Positions 10,134 to 19,358 of a stretch of 64,000 nucleotides of DNA are shown here, piece after piece. Positions within the stretch are counted from its first letter, which is position 1. The number at the start of each line of letters is the position of its first letter. Origin of the DNA: Agromyces sp. H17E-10 (lineage in GTDB: Bacteria; Actinomycetota; Actinomycetes; Actinomycetales; Microbacteriaceae); contig NZ_CP095042.1 of assembly GCF_022919715.1 (NCBI RefSeq), positions 4,030,001-4,094,000 on the forward strand. Reading direction: 5' to 3'. The notes under the pieces were generated by a model. That model saw only the letters and a program-made list of their open reading frames with translations. It did not search any database and was not told where the DNA came from. The position numbers were made by a program, and so were the translations under genes.

Positions 10134-10757
10134 TCAACGGTCGTTTGGGCGGCGACAACCTGTCTGAGGATCGGATGACTGTCCGTCGGCCGCACGCCGC
10201 CGCTCGATATCCGTGATGACGAATTCAACGAAGTCGGCGTCACGGTCCGCGATAGAGACGTCGTCAATGGCCTCGGCCGGCGCCTCACCCGGCCACGCGG
10301 TTTGGCGGGTGGGGCGGTCGCGGTCGAGGCGGGTTCCGGAAGTGGCGACCCAATCGTGGAGGCGGTTGCGAGCGTCGGCGAAGTCGCGATGCCAGCCGAA
10401 TGGTGCGGAGCCGTGCTGGTCTGGGTCGTACGCACTGAGCCAGTGAAGGTGCAGGGCCGAAAGCTCCCACACGAGTTCGGGATGGCGGTGCCAGAACGGC
10501 GGGATGATCGACGCCGGGAGACCGTAGGTGCGGCGGAGCCAGTTGACCCAGCGGTTCAGCTCGATCCATTCGGTCTCGGCTTGTTCCGCGGTGAGCAGGT
10601 TCCAGTTGACGGGATGCGGCGGCTCGGCGATCAGCGGTTCGGTGGCGCCGTCGAAGGCATGGTCGTCGAAGAGGGCCTCGTTGAAGGTGCGTCCGCCGAA
10701 CAGGGGCTCCTGGTCGGCGGACGCGGCGCCACGCGATGCGTCGACCACGTCGATCAC
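10134..10757 (-). CDS. DUF4913-like protein, end of conjugation operon
   Basis: A 207-residue protein of unknown function. Its middle third is Trp-rich with an even helical pattern (WIELNRWVNWLRRTYGL, then WHRHPELVWELSALHLHWL), the look of the DUF4913 family that accompanies actinobacterial integrative elements. The DUF assignment is from memory and not searched. Its ATG overlaps the ssb stop by four bases, so it is co-translated with SSB and is the most distal gene of the minus-strand operon. Confidence 0.62.
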   Translation of the reverse strand: MIDVVDASRGAASADQEPLFGGRTFNEALFDDHAFDGATEPLIAEPPHPVNWNLLTAEQAETEWIELNRWVNWLRRTYGLPASIIPPFWHRHPELVWELSALHLHWLSAYDPDQHGSAPFGWHRDFADARNRLHDWVATSGTRLDRDRPTRQTAWPGEAPAEAIDDVSIADRDADFVEFVITDIERRRAADGQSSDPQTGCRRPNDR

Positions 10758-11242
10758 AATCCGAGGACGGCGTTTCCGAAGGCTGTCGGCCCGCCGTTCT
10801 CGTGGGTTCGCGGCTGATCGCCCTCCGCCACGAGGGTGTCAGGGGCCTTGGTCGTGGCATCCGCCTGAATCACTGCAGTGTGCCGATGGGAGCGATCGAC
10901 TTCGTACTCGGTGCGGGCGAGGTCATGACCGAGCTTCTTCGCGACGAACTCTTCTCGGTCGACGATCTCGCCGTCGTGTTCGACCTGGAAGGTGCGGACG
11001 TAGCCTTCGGCGACGAAGCTGTCGCCCTTCGCGAACCGGGCCATTGCTCGGTCGGCAGTGGCGCGGTAGGCGACGAGGTCGTGGAACGTGGGTGCGAGTT
11101 CGGTGAAGGTGCCGTCGTCTTCGCGGCGGAACCTGGGTTGGCCGATGCGTGCGTAGAAGCGAGTCTCGCCGCGCTCGGTGACCGACTGCCGGGGCTCGGT
11201 CGCGATGAAGCCCGAGATCGATTGCTGAGTGTGCAGAGCCAT
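10754..11242 (-). CDS. ssb: Single-stranded DNA-binding protein
   Basis: A 162-residue SSB with the OB-fold in its first ~110 residues and a disordered acidic or polar tail. It lacks the classical DDDIPF tip. Mobile-element SSBs protect the transferred single strand or help replication in the new host. An AGGAAGG site lies about nine bases upstream of ATG 11242. It overlaps the DUF4913 gene and follows the coupling-protein gene after about 100 bases. Confidence 0.8.
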   Translation of the reverse strand: MALHTQQSISGFIATEPRQSVTERGETRFYARIGQPRFRREDDGTFTELAPTFHDLVAYRATADRAMARFAKGDSFVAEGYVRTFQVEHDGEIVDREEFVAKKLGHDLARTEYEVDRSHRHTAVIQADATTKAPDTLVAEGDQPRTHENGGPTAFGNAVLGL

Positions 11243-11340
11243 GGGACTGTGCCTTCCTGTGCCGGGCGGATCGTCGATCCGCGCTCACCAAGAGGTGCGC
11301 TCAGCGCTCCGCCGCGGCATCCACACCGCTCGATGCAGCC

Positions 11341-13167
11341 TCACTCGACGGGATCGGTCGCCTCGTCGGCTTCCGGTTCGGATGCCGCTGCCGGCGTCGG
11401 TGCGCGGAGTAGCGCTTCGACGTCGACACGCCCTGCCCGGACCGCCTTCCCGTCGGTCCGCCGGGTCCAAGCGCGGAGGCGCGCAATGATGGGCGGGGCC
11501 GAGCGGAGCAGGACGAGGCCGGTGCCGAAAGGGAGCATGCGGATCGCGTCGGGTGGCATCGTCGCCACGCGGCGAACCGAGCGCTGCGCGGAGCGTGACC
11601 CGCGGTCGCCGATGGTGGTCGAGTCGGTTCGGTCGTCGCGGTCGCCGATCAGGGTGGAGAGATCCTGCAGGTCTTTCGAGTTGGATGCTCCGCCGAGGAC
11701 GATCTTGACGATCGAGGCATCCCAGATCGTGCTGGCTGCGCTGTCGGACCACTTGGTTCTGGCTTGGGCGAGGGATTGCAGCACCGGCATCGTCGTGATG
11801 CCGGTGCCACCGCCTTCGGCCATGAGGCTGGGGAGTGAGGGGAGCGGGGCGAGGTTGCCGATCTCGTCGAGGGCGAGCAGTAGGGGAGGATCGAGGCGGG
11901 CGCCGGGGCTGCGGGCGGCGATCTGGCGGGCTGTTTCGATGACGTCTTCGAGGAACGCGGCGACGAGCGACGCGGCGTTGTTCGCGCCTGCACTGGTGGC
12001 GAGCAGGTAGAGGGTGCCGTTGCTCCTGAGGAACGCCTCGGGGTGGAATTCCTCTTGGTCGCTGGGGGAGACGGCGTCGAGCACGCGCGGGTCGGCGAGG
12101 GCGGCGAGCGAGAGGGAGACGCCCTGCCAGATCGAGTCACGGGTGCGCGGGTCCGCTTCGAGCATCGCCTGCAATGAGTCGCCCCATCCGACCGCGGCGG
12201 CCGGGTGGGCGGTGAGGATCGCGACAGCATCGGCTGCAGCCGCGGGGTCGAGAGTCCAGCGAAACAGTTCGACGGGCGTCCGATGGTCGAGGGCGGCAGC
12301 ATGGAGGAGTGCTTGGAGGGCGACGCGGGTCTTGGCCTCCCAGAAGCTGCCGCTCTCGACTCCACCTGCGGCGAGACCGGTGCCGGCGGCCAAACCGGTC
12401 GCGCGGATCATCGCCGTGAGCGGGTCGTCGCAGCCGCGAATGGGCGACCACCGAAGCCCTGCCGGGATGCCTGGAGCGAGGTGCTGCGGGTCGAATACGG
12501 CGACCGGCCCCTGCTGCGCTCGCGCGCGCAAAGTGGTCGTGAGGTTGTCAGGGCGAGTCGAGGTCGTCACGACAGGGCCGGGAGCATCCAGGATCGCGTT
12601 GATGACGATGTGCGCGCCCTTGCCGGAGCGCGGCGGGCCGATGACGAGGATCGAGTCCTCGACCGACGCCCACACCTCGACGCCCCGCGAGCTGCCGAGT
12701 CGATAGCCGACATCAGCGGGGGTCGCACCCGTCAATGACGGGCGGAGATGCCGGGCGCGCCGCATGAGCGCAGCGTGCGATGCAGCATCGGCGATCTCGG
12801 ACCGTGTGGCGATTCCCGGGTACCGAAACGGGTCGATTCGGTGGGCATGCGTTGATGTGTGGAACGCGCGCCCGAGCAAGAGCACGGCCGCCGCGACGGC
12901 CGACACGAGCAGTCCGGCAGCAACCCAGTAGGCGACCGGATGCAGGCTCGGGGTGCCGAGCGCACTGCCGGGTTCGCCGGGCCGGAAGAGAACGGCGAGG
13001 CCGGACCCGGGGCCACTGGTTGGTTGCGTGACGCCAGTGGCCCATGCCGCGACGCTTCCAGCGCCTCGGAGCACGAGCGCGAGTCCAGCACCACCGACCA
13101 GCACGAACATGCCGAGGTTGGTGAGCTCGTCGCCGAGTCCCGCCGTGCTGTGTCGTTGGGTGCTCAT
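11341..13167 (-). CDS. TraG/VirD4-type coupling ATPase
   Basis: A 608-residue inner-membrane ATPase that links the relaxosome to the secretion channel. Two N-terminal membrane segments (about residues 20-60 and 85-110) precede Walker A VIGPPRSGKGAHIV and Walker B LLLALDEIGNLAPLPSL, followed by the GTGITTMPVLQS motif of the TraM-recognition part. The start was moved to ATG 13167, which fits four bases after the dprA stop; the open frame continues further upstream inside dprA. Neighbouring VirB4-like, SCO6880 and VirB6-like genes confirm the context. Confidence 0.88.
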   Translation of the reverse strand: MSTQRHSTAGLGDELTNLGMFVLVGGAGLALVLRGAGSVAAWATGVTQPTSGPGSGLAVLFRPGEPGSALGTPSLHPVAYWVAAGLLVSAVAAAVLLLGRAFHTSTHAHRIDPFRYPGIATRSEIADAASHAALMRRARHLRPSLTGATPADVGYRLGSSRGVEVWASVEDSILVIGPPRSGKGAHIVINAILDAPGPVVTTSTRPDNLTTTLRARAQQGPVAVFDPQHLAPGIPAGLRWSPIRGCDDPLTAMIRATGLAAGTGLAAGGVESGSFWEAKTRVALQALLHAAALDHRTPVELFRWTLDPAAAADAVAILTAHPAAAVGWGDSLQAMLEADPRTRDSIWQGVSLSLAALADPRVLDAVSPSDQEEFHPEAFLRSNGTLYLLATSAGANNAASLVAAFLEDVIETARQIAARSPGARLDPPLLLALDEIGNLAPLPSLPSLMAEGGGTGITTMPVLQSLAQARTKWSDSAASTIWDASIVKIVLGGASNSKDLQDLSTLIGDRDDRTDSTTIGDRGSRSAQRSVRRVATMPPDAIRMLPFGTGLVLLRSAPPIIARLRAWTRRTDGKAVRAGRVDVEALLRAPTPAAASEPEADEATDPVE

Positions 13168-13171
13168 CCGT

Positions 13172-14161
13172 CTAGCGACCGATTCCGGTGCCGACGAGGC
13201 GACTGCGGCGAGCGTGTGAGTAGGCGAACGGCCGGCCGGCCGCATATCTGGCGGCGGGGTCGGTCAGTTCGATGATGTCGGCGGCGTTGACGACGAGGCT
13301 GGCGATGCCGTCCTGGATCAGCCGATGCGCTCCGGCGCTCGCGACCGAGGTGAGCGGCCCAGGGACGGCACCGACCGGACGGCCGAGCGCGTGCGCGAAC
13401 CCAGCGATGTGCAGCGAGGTCGAGCGTCGACCGGCCTCGACGACGATCGTCGCGCTGCCCAGCACGGCGACGAGCCGGCCTCGCTGCAAGAACCGCCATT
13501 TCGTCGGCGCAGTGCCCGGCGGGAGTTCGCTGAGCAGAAGACCCCCTGCGTCGGTGACGTGGGCGAAGAAGTCGTGGTGGCCGCTGGGGTAGGGCAGATC
13601 GAGTCCACCCGCGAGGACGGCAATCGCGTGCCCGGGAGCGATGTCGGTCGCGCTGCGGAGTGCGGCAGCGTCGATCCCGTACGCGCCTCCTGTGACGATC
13701 ACCTTCCCGCGGCCGGCCAGGTCGGCTGCGATGTCTGCCGCCATCCGATCGCCGTATGAGGTCGAGGCCCGCGCTCCGGTCATTGCGACTCGCTGTTCCA
13801 GCGGGACGTTCAGCGGTGCAATGTCGCCTCGTATCCAGATTGCGAGGGGTTCGCTCGGTCCGAGCTGGCTCAGCTCGGCGGGCCAGCGCTGGTCGCCGGG
13901 AGTGATCATGCGCAGTTCGTGCTGCTCCATTCGGCGCTGGATTCGTTCGTTCTCGCCAGGCGTGACCCGGGAAGCGAGCCGTCGACGCCAGAGCTCGCCC
14001 TCAGCCGGGTCGATGTCGGACGGAAGGGCGGTGCGTGAATCCACGAGCGCGAGGGCCTCGGAGGCGCCGAGGCGTTTGACGAGGGTGCCGGTGATGATGT
14101 CGGCCGGTTCGGATGCGGCGGCGAGCGTCATCCTCGCGTCACGTTCGTCGTCTGTGGTCAC
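13172..14161 (-). CDS. dprA: DprA/Smf-type DNA-processing protein
   Basis: A 329-residue DprA homologue. The Rossmann core is seen in VTGGAYGIDAAALRSA, AVLAGGLDLPYPSGH and ATIVVEAGRRSTSLHIA. DprA loads RecA on incoming single-stranded DNA in transformation; the role in a conjugative operon is unproven, and handling the entering strand is the natural guess. Start GTG 14161 is chosen over an upstream ATG because AGGAGG sits about seven bases before it. The usual DprA G-S-R-x(3)-Y motif reads TGARASTSYG here, a minor change. Confidence 0.85.
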   Translation of the reverse strand: MTTDDERDARMTLAAASEPADIITGTLVKRLGASEALALVDSRTALPSDIDPAEGELWRRRLASRVTPGENERIQRRMEQHELRMITPGDQRWPAELSQLGPSEPLAIWIRGDIAPLNVPLEQRVAMTGARASTSYGDRMAADIAADLAGRGKVIVTGGAYGIDAAALRSATDIAPGHAIAVLAGGLDLPYPSGHHDFFAHVTDAGGLLLSELPPGTAPTKWRFLQRGRLVAVLGSATIVVEAGRRSTSLHIAGFAHALGRPVGAVPGPLTSVASAGAHRLIQDGIASLVVNAADIIELTDPAARYAAGRPFAYSHARRSRLVGTGIGR

Positions 14162-14221
14162 GGGGCCTCCTCGGTTGAACGGAAGGTGCACCCGCGTCGC
14201 CGTCGGCACGCGGCACCCCGA

Positions 14222-15712
14222 TCACCGTGTAGCGCCCGCCATCATGCGGGCCGTGGTGTCGAACACTGTCAGCTCTTCGGGGTGGAGCTGGTGCTGTACC
14301 ACGAAGCTGCGGTCTTTCACGCGCCAGAGCCCTTGCCCGGTGCCGAGGGTTGGGAGGAGCTTCTGCTCGGTGCTGGAGAGCCCCAGCGCCGTCGCGGTCG
14401 CGCCGAGTTGGTCGGGTTCCTGCCGGTAGACGATGCGGGTTTCGGCGTTCGCGAGCAGGGATGACGCGAGCGCGCGCATCGCGGAGCCGGAATCGCCGAC
14501 GTTGTCGAGGTCGGAGAGCTTGTGGAAGATCAGCATGTTCGCGATGCCGAAGTGCCGGGCGAGGCGCCACTGAGCGTCCATACGACGCAGCAGCGCCGGG
14601 TAGGCCATGAGTCGCCAGGCCTCGTCGTAAACCACCCAGCGCTGCCCGCCATCGGGATCGGAGAGTGCTGACTCCATCCACGCTGACGAGCAGGTCATCA
14701 GCACCGAGATCAGGGTCGAATTCTCGGCCACCCGTGAGAGGTCGAGCGAGACCATCGGCAGTGACGGGTCGAATCGAACCGTTGACGGCCCGTCGAAGAG
14801 GCCGGCGAGGTCACCCGCGACGAGGCGGCGGAGCGCATGGCCGACGAGACGTCCGTCTTCGCCCAAGCGGCGGTCGGGGTCGGTGGTGATGCTCGGGTCG
14901 AGGATGCGGTCGACGACCATCGGCAGGATCGGCACGTCGGCGCTGCGCACGGCGTCGTTGAGCGCGAGGTCGATGGCGGTGTGCTCGAGCGGGGAGAGCG
15001 GGCGATCGAGCACGGTCTCGGCGAGCGCACCGATGAGCTCACGGCGGCGTGCGGCGAGCTGGGCGGCCCACTCAGCGTCGGATGCATTGCTCGGCCTGTG
15101 CCCCTCATCGAGCGGGTTCAGCCGATTTCGGAGGCCGTGGCCGAGGATGATCGCCTTGCCGCCGACGGCCTCGGCCACGACGGAGTGCTCTCCCTTCGGG
15201 TCACCAGGCACGTACACGCGCCGACCGAACGGCAGCGACCGCGTGTAGAGCGACTTCGCGAGCGACGACTTGCCCGAGCCGACGATGCCAGCCAGCACGA
15301 CGTTCGGGGCGGTGATCATGCCCTGCTGGTAGAGCACCCACGGGTCGTACACGAATGATCCACCCGAGTAGAGGTCCTGACCGACGAAGACGCCCGCTGA
15401 GCCGAGCCCGCCCTCGGCGAGGAACGGGTAGTGGCCTGCGAGGGTCGCTGAGGTGTCCTGATGCTTCGGCAGCTTCAACCGGCCCGGGGTACGGAGGGCG
15501 GCGGGGCCAAGCTCGCCGGATCGTGGCAGGTAGGCGGCTGCACGGGCGGCCGCACGTTCGGCCTCGAATTGTTCACGCCTCGTGCCGGCAGCCGATTTGC
15601 GGGCGTCGTGTTCGATCCTGGATGCTGCGCGCTTGCGTGCCCGCCGGAGACGGTGTGGCTCGTTGCGGGGGTTGATCAGCGGCGACGTGTGTAGACGCTC
15701 GCCGACGATCAC
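14222..15712 (-). CDS. VirB4/TraC-like conjugation ATPase
   Basis: A 496-residue ATPase of the type IV secretion machine. After a basic N-terminal stretch of ~70 residues it has Walker A LAGIVGSGKSSLAKS and Walker B RWVVYDEAWRLMA, with a HKLSDL sensor-like motif later. It lacks the long N-terminal half of VirB4; the separately encoded SCO6880 protein upstream may supply that part. Its start overlaps the stop of the preceding small gene. It powers channel assembly or substrate transfer at the cytoplasmic membrane. Confidence 0.85.
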   Translation of the reverse strand: MIVGERLHTSPLINPRNEPHRLRRARKRAASRIEHDARKSAAGTRREQFEAERAAARAAAYLPRSGELGPAALRTPGRLKLPKHQDTSATLAGHYPFLAEGGLGSAGVFVGQDLYSGGSFVYDPWVLYQQGMITAPNVVLAGIVGSGKSSLAKSLYTRSLPFGRRVYVPGDPKGEHSVVAEAVGGKAIILGHGLRNRLNPLDEGHRPSNASDAEWAAQLAARRRELIGALAETVLDRPLSPLEHTAIDLALNDAVRSADVPILPMVVDRILDPSITTDPDRRLGEDGRLVGHALRRLVAGDLAGLFDGPSTVRFDPSLPMVSLDLSRVAENSTLISVLMTCSSAWMESALSDPDGGQRWVVYDEAWRLMAYPALLRRMDAQWRLARHFGIANMLIFHKLSDLDNVGDSGSAMRALASSLLANAETRIVYRQEPDQLGATATALGLSSTEQKLLPTLGTGQGLWRVKDRSFVVQHQLHPEELTVFDTTARMMAGATR

Positions 15713-16152
15713 AATGCCACCCCATGCCCCATCCGCGAGCCTCGCGCCGCCGAGGACGTGGGTGCGCGTGATTCGCCGGCAATCGACCGCGTCGGCCGTT
15801 CGAACGCGAGCAGCGCTCCTCCGCCCGGCGCCGGCTCAGGTTGAGGCTGCGCCTCGTATCGGCGCAGGAGCGAGACGTATCCGTACTTCTCGCTGTACGT
15901 CAGCGCATAAGGCGACCCGAACGGTTCGATCGTGTGGTCGGTGCTTCCGGCGGGCACGGTGTCGTACACGTAGCCGTTCGCGAGGGCAGCCTCGACGCTT
16001 TCGTCGCCCAGGTCGCGCTCGCTGAGGCGATAGATCGCGGAGATCGGGCCTTCCTCATCGATGAGTTCGAGGAACTCCTCGGCATCCTCACCCTGCAGGA
16101 AGGCGATGCTGATCCACCGCGTCGACGCCTCATCGCGTTCGAAGACATGCAT
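15709..16152 (-). CDS. Unknown protein of the conjugation operon
   Basis: A 147-residue acidic protein with no recognised domain. The start at ATG 16152 is supported by GGAG six bases upstream; a longer frame to 16206 has no such signal. The C-terminal third is Pro/Ala/Arg-rich and likely disordered. The stop overlaps the VirB4-like start, so the two are co-translated. It lies directly beside the pentapeptide/AbiV insertion and so now has its own upstream region instead of being read straight from the SCO6880 gene. Confidence 0.6.
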   Translation of the reverse strand: MHVFERDEASTRWISIAFLQGEDAEEFLELIDEEGPISAIYRLSERDLGDESVEAALANGYVYDTVPAGSTDHTIEPFGSPYALTYSEKYGYVSLLRRYEAQPQPEPAPGGGALLAFERPTRSIAGESRAPTSSAARGSRMGHGVAL

Positions 16153-16194
16153 GAACAGCTCCAATCTGGATGCTTCGCATGAAAGGTGTGCAAG

Positions 16195-16208
16195 GCGTGT
16201 CCACACGC
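16195..16208. promoter_or_regulatory. Inverted repeat between divergent genes
   Basis: GCGTGT and ACACGC form a perfect 6-base inverted repeat with a 2-base spacer. It lies in the ~100-base gap between the small operon gene and the pentapeptide-repeat gene, where promoters for both must be. It could be a regulator site; nothing ties it to a specific protein. Confidence 0.3.
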
Positions 16209-16254
16209 TAGGAACTTGAGACGATACTGGAGAACCATGGTGTCCGGCGTGTGA

Positions 16255-17103
16255 GTGAACGGAGAACGCTTGTTCGAGATCGTGGATTCCGAGAACTACA
16301 CGATGTATCGCTCCGAGCGTGCATCGACATTACGTGAGGCGGTCATTGACGCCGTAAATGACCGCAGGTCGCTGGCGGGGGCTGCGCTGGTGAATGCAGA
16401 CCTTTCCGGGCTGGATCTGTCGGGGGTCGATCTTGCAGGCGCAATGTTCTGGGGGAGCGACCTATCTCGAACAGCCTTGTCTCGAGCGAATCTTTCGGGC
16501 ACTTTCATGACCAAGCTTGTGCTCGACAACATGACGCGCGATCAGATCGAGCAGGCTGAGGCGGCTCTTCGAACAAGATTGCCGAGTGTGTTGTCCCCGA
16601 CCGATCTCTCGCATGCCCGATTGGACGGGGCCAACCTGAACGGTGCCCACATCGAAGGCGTGAACCTGTCAGGCGCGACGATATCGGGCGTAGATATTCG
16701 CCTGGGTAGGCCGGTCGCCAATTTGTATGGCATCGATTTCTCTGGTTGTGACCTTTCGGGCATGGATTTCCGTGGCGCAAACATGGGCGAGGCGAGATTC
16801 GTTGGCGCCAACCTCGCGGGTGCGAACCTTCACGACGTCTTTCTTGCAGGCGCGAACTTCTCGGACGCAGTCCTCATAGACGCAGACTTGAGCTACGCGT
16901 ACTTTGCTCGGGCGAACGAACTTGGTGAGGACCTTCAGCCTGCCACCTTCAATGGGGCAAATCTGAGCGGCGCGAATCTGAGTGGTGCGAAGCTCGCTGG
17001 CGCGACCTTTAGGAATGCGAATCTCGCAGGGGCGAATTTCTCCGATGCCGATCTGGCTGGGGCGGACACCCACATGACGAAAGGGCTGCCACGATTGGGT
17101 TGA
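16255..17103 (+). CDS. Pentapeptide-repeat protein
   Basis: A 282-residue protein whose residues ~40-275 are mostly A(D/N)LSG-type five-residue repeats (ADLSGLDLSGVDLAGAMF and similar runs), which fold as a right-handed beta-helix. A non-repeat helical break falls near residues 85-115 (DNMTRDQIEQAEAALRTRL). The function is not known; some family members protect DNA gyrase, others are defence or toxin-related. Start GTG 16255 is the open-frame start, but TTG 16270 has a better placed GGAG. It is oriented against the conjugation operon, AT-richer than its neighbours and paired with an AbiV gene, so it looks like recently acquired cargo. Confidence 0.85.
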   Translation: MNGERLFEIVDSENYTMYRSERASTLREAVIDAVNDRRSLAGAALVNADLSGLDLSGVDLAGAMFWGSDLSRTALSRANLSGTFMTKLVLDNMTRDQIEQAEAALRTRLPSVLSPTDLSHARLDGANLNGAHIEGVNLSGATISGVDIRLGRPVANLYGIDFSGCDLSGMDFRGANMGEARFVGANLAGANLHDVFLAGANFSDAVLIDADLSYAYFARANELGEDLQPATFNGANLSGANLSGAKLAGATFRNANLAGANFSDADLAGADTHMTKGLPRLG

Positions 17104-17198
17104 TCCGCCCTTGGAAGGCGTGACTTCCTTCGGTGACGCGCACGCGGAGGCGTGGGTGGATGCGCTCGGCGCCGATTGCGTTACTCGCCAGACATCGG

Positions 17199-17873
17199 TT
17201 AGGGCTTCTTGAAGAGGTTGGCTCTGTTCGAAGGCCCGAACATAACCGCAGCCTCCTCGACCATCGCCGCGAGCTCTTCCTCAGAAAGCATAAGTGTGGA
17301 GAGATTGCGAAGGCCAGGTATGTGCTGGCTGCCCACAGGGGAAGCGGCTTGGAGCCGTTCTGAATGAACTCTCTCCATGGTCGCGGCCAGCTTCGCCGGA
17401 GTTGTCCTTGAGGTAAATTGCTCGCATCGCTCAAGCTGACGACTAACCAATCCATGCGCCGCGTCTACTGCATCTGCACCGACGAAATCGTGGGGAGCTT
17501 GAACTCGACCGTCTCTGAAATCCACGTAGGTCGCGTCCAGCCGGCGGAGATGAAAGTCTTTGCGGCTGGGAGGCTCGTCGACGTCGAACGGATCGAGCGA
17601 CCAATCGATGAACAGGGTATTCCCGAGCTTCTCCTCGTGGGCGCGAAACCGCCTCCAGAACTTCTTCCAGTCTGCATCCGATGCATCTCTGGTTGGAAAG
17701 GCAACAACGAGAATGTGCTTGCCGATCTCGTCGGCGGCGAGTCCAAGCAGAATGTATGCGCTTGTGAATCGTTCTGCTGCGCGTAGTCGTTCTGCGTCTT
17801 CGAAAAGGGTCCGGGCGTTTGAAAGCGCCGCAAATCCGAGGTTGGCGAGTTGCGCGAACGATAGGCGGAGCAC
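17199..17873 (-). CDS. AbiV-family abortive-infection HEPN protein
   Basis: A 224-residue protein matching the AbiV pattern: an N-terminal helix with LSNARTLFEDAERL, then AYILLGLAADEIGKH, then FWRRFRAHEEKL and a YVDF segment. R74-x4-H79 in the third block fits the HEPN Rx4-6H nuclease motif. AbiV in lactococci blocks phage development by interfering with translation; this protein is assigned by motif pattern only. Start is GTG 17873 with no strong ribosome site. It sits between the SCO6880 gene and the pentapeptide gene and is probably phage-defence cargo. Confidence 0.75.
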   Translation of the reverse strand: MLRLSFAQLANLGFAALSNARTLFEDAERLRAAERFTSAYILLGLAADEIGKHILVVAFPTRDASDADWKKFWRRFRAHEEKLGNTLFIDWSLDPFDVDEPPSRKDFHLRRLDATYVDFRDGRVQAPHDFVGADAVDAAHGLVSRQLERCEQFTSRTTPAKLAATMERVHSERLQAASPVGSQHIPGLRNLSTLMLSEEELAAMVEEAAVMFGPSNRANLFKKP

Positions 17874-17894
17874 GTCGGCGATGATACCTGCTGA

Positions 17895-19355
17895 CTAAAG
17901 GCAGCGGCACAGAGGCAGCGCCGCCGCCGTGAAGGCTTGCGCTTGCTGTGCGACGAGTCGCCGCACCTCGCATGACGCTTGAATCGCAGCTTGTTCGATC
18001 GTGGCTATCGCTGCGTCGAGCTCGTCGGCGGTTGACGCCGTCACCGAGATGAGCCCGGTAACGCGGAGCACCCCGTGACCAGCGGTGAGATCGGCTTCCT
18101 GTTGGAGCACGTCGCCGTACTCTGCCGTGGCGGAGGCATCCTCGATCTGGCCGATTCGGCGGCGTTGATGGGCGTCGCTGACGAGCTCGGTCTTCTTCTT
18201 TCGGAGGTCGCGCGCGGCCTTGTCCGCGCTGACGGGGAGATAGTGCAAGCTGAGCGTGCGGAGGATGCCGTTCGTGTAGACGAGCGGGGCGAGGAAGCCG
18301 GGATAGACCTGCGACCGGGGCCATTCACTGATCCAGAGGACGGCATGGAACGCCGTGTCGGTGCGGAGCCGGTCCCAGGACTCGATGACTGCGACGGGGC
18401 CGGCGGCGGCGAGATCGCGGCCAATCGTCGGATGCCGCTCGAGCTCGACCCCGACGACCGGGTCGTAGGCGGTTCGGAGCGTTGTGGCGAGGTCGTCAGC
18501 GGTGAGCCAGCCGCCGACCGCGAGATCTGCGGCGCGGAGCGCACTCGTGAGGGCTGCCATTTCCTGACGGAGCACTGCGGCGGCGCCGCGCATGCCGCCG
18601 CCGTTCGACCGCACCTGCCGGGCCGCAGCGGTCAGGTCGAGTGCGAGGCTTATCGTGGTCGCATGGCGCTCGCCGGCGGGTCCGGCGCGTTCAATGAGTT
18701 CGCGATAGGTCCCGGCGGCCCACGAATCGTCTTCGAGGCCGTGTTGCTCCCACCACTCGGCAAGCCCGGTGCCGGAGTCAGGCAGCGTGCGTTCGTTGAC
18801 CTGAATGCGTGCGATTCGTCCAGAGCGGCATGCGCCGGCGAGCACGCGCCCCCACGCCTGGACTCGGCGGTGTTGTTCGCCTGGATCAATGAGCGCGAAC
18901 GCTGGGTGGGAGATCGCAACGATCGCGGTCAGGGTCTGCTGATGAGGGTCGTGGATCATCACGGCGCCGGACTCTGGGTCGCGCCATTCGCGGAGGGGGG
19001 CTGCATCGCCGGGCAGCGCGAGGGTTCCGACGGGACGCGGTCGCATGATGCGGCGCCGGTAAGTGAGCTGGCCTCGCATGACGCGTAGCGTCCATTTGGT
19101 CGTGACGGGCACCCATTCGACGATCTTGCGTCCGCCGACAGGGACTGCTGCGGTCAGCGCGGCGGTGGCCCAGATCGGTGTGGTCCATGCGACTCCGTCG
19201 GCGCCCGCCGAGTACAGCGCGGTCGCGATCGTGAGCAGAGCTACTGTCAGCGCGACCAACTGTGGCGTTGACAGGCCGAGCAGGATGCCGCGTCGAGTCA
19301 GCCGCGAGAATTGCACGGTGGCGAGCCGGTAGTCATGTTGTGTTTCTAGCTTCAC
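17895..19355 (-). CDS. SCO6880-family conjugation protein
   Basis: A 486-residue protein with two N-terminal membrane helices (about residues 25-65) and a soluble remainder, as in the SCO6880 family of actinobacterial conjugation clusters. The layout resembles a fused VirB3/PrgI segment plus the N-terminal half of VirB4, complementing the short ATPase downstream. Its ATG lies three bases after the VirB6-like stop. It ends in LPLCRCL just before the AbiV insertion, so the 3' end may mark the insertion edge. Confidence 0.8.
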   Translation of the reverse strand: MKLETQHDYRLATVQFSRLTRRGILLGLSTPQLVALTVALLTIATALYSAGADGVAWTTPIWATAALTAAVPVGGRKIVEWVPVTTKWTLRVMRGQLTYRRRIMRPRPVGTLALPGDAAPLREWRDPESGAVMIHDPHQQTLTAIVAISHPAFALIDPGEQHRRVQAWGRVLAGACRSGRIARIQVNERTLPDSGTGLAEWWEQHGLEDDSWAAGTYRELIERAGPAGERHATTISLALDLTAAARQVRSNGGGMRGAAAVLRQEMAALTSALRAADLAVGGWLTADDLATTLRTAYDPVVGVELERHPTIGRDLAAAGPVAVIESWDRLRTDTAFHAVLWISEWPRSQVYPGFLAPLVYTNGILRTLSLHYLPVSADKAARDLRKKKTELVSDAHQRRRIGQIEDASATAEYGDVLQQEADLTAGHGVLRVTGLISVTASTADELDAAIATIEQAAIQASCEVRRLVAQQAQAFTAAALPLCRCL

Positions 19356-19358
19356 CGG

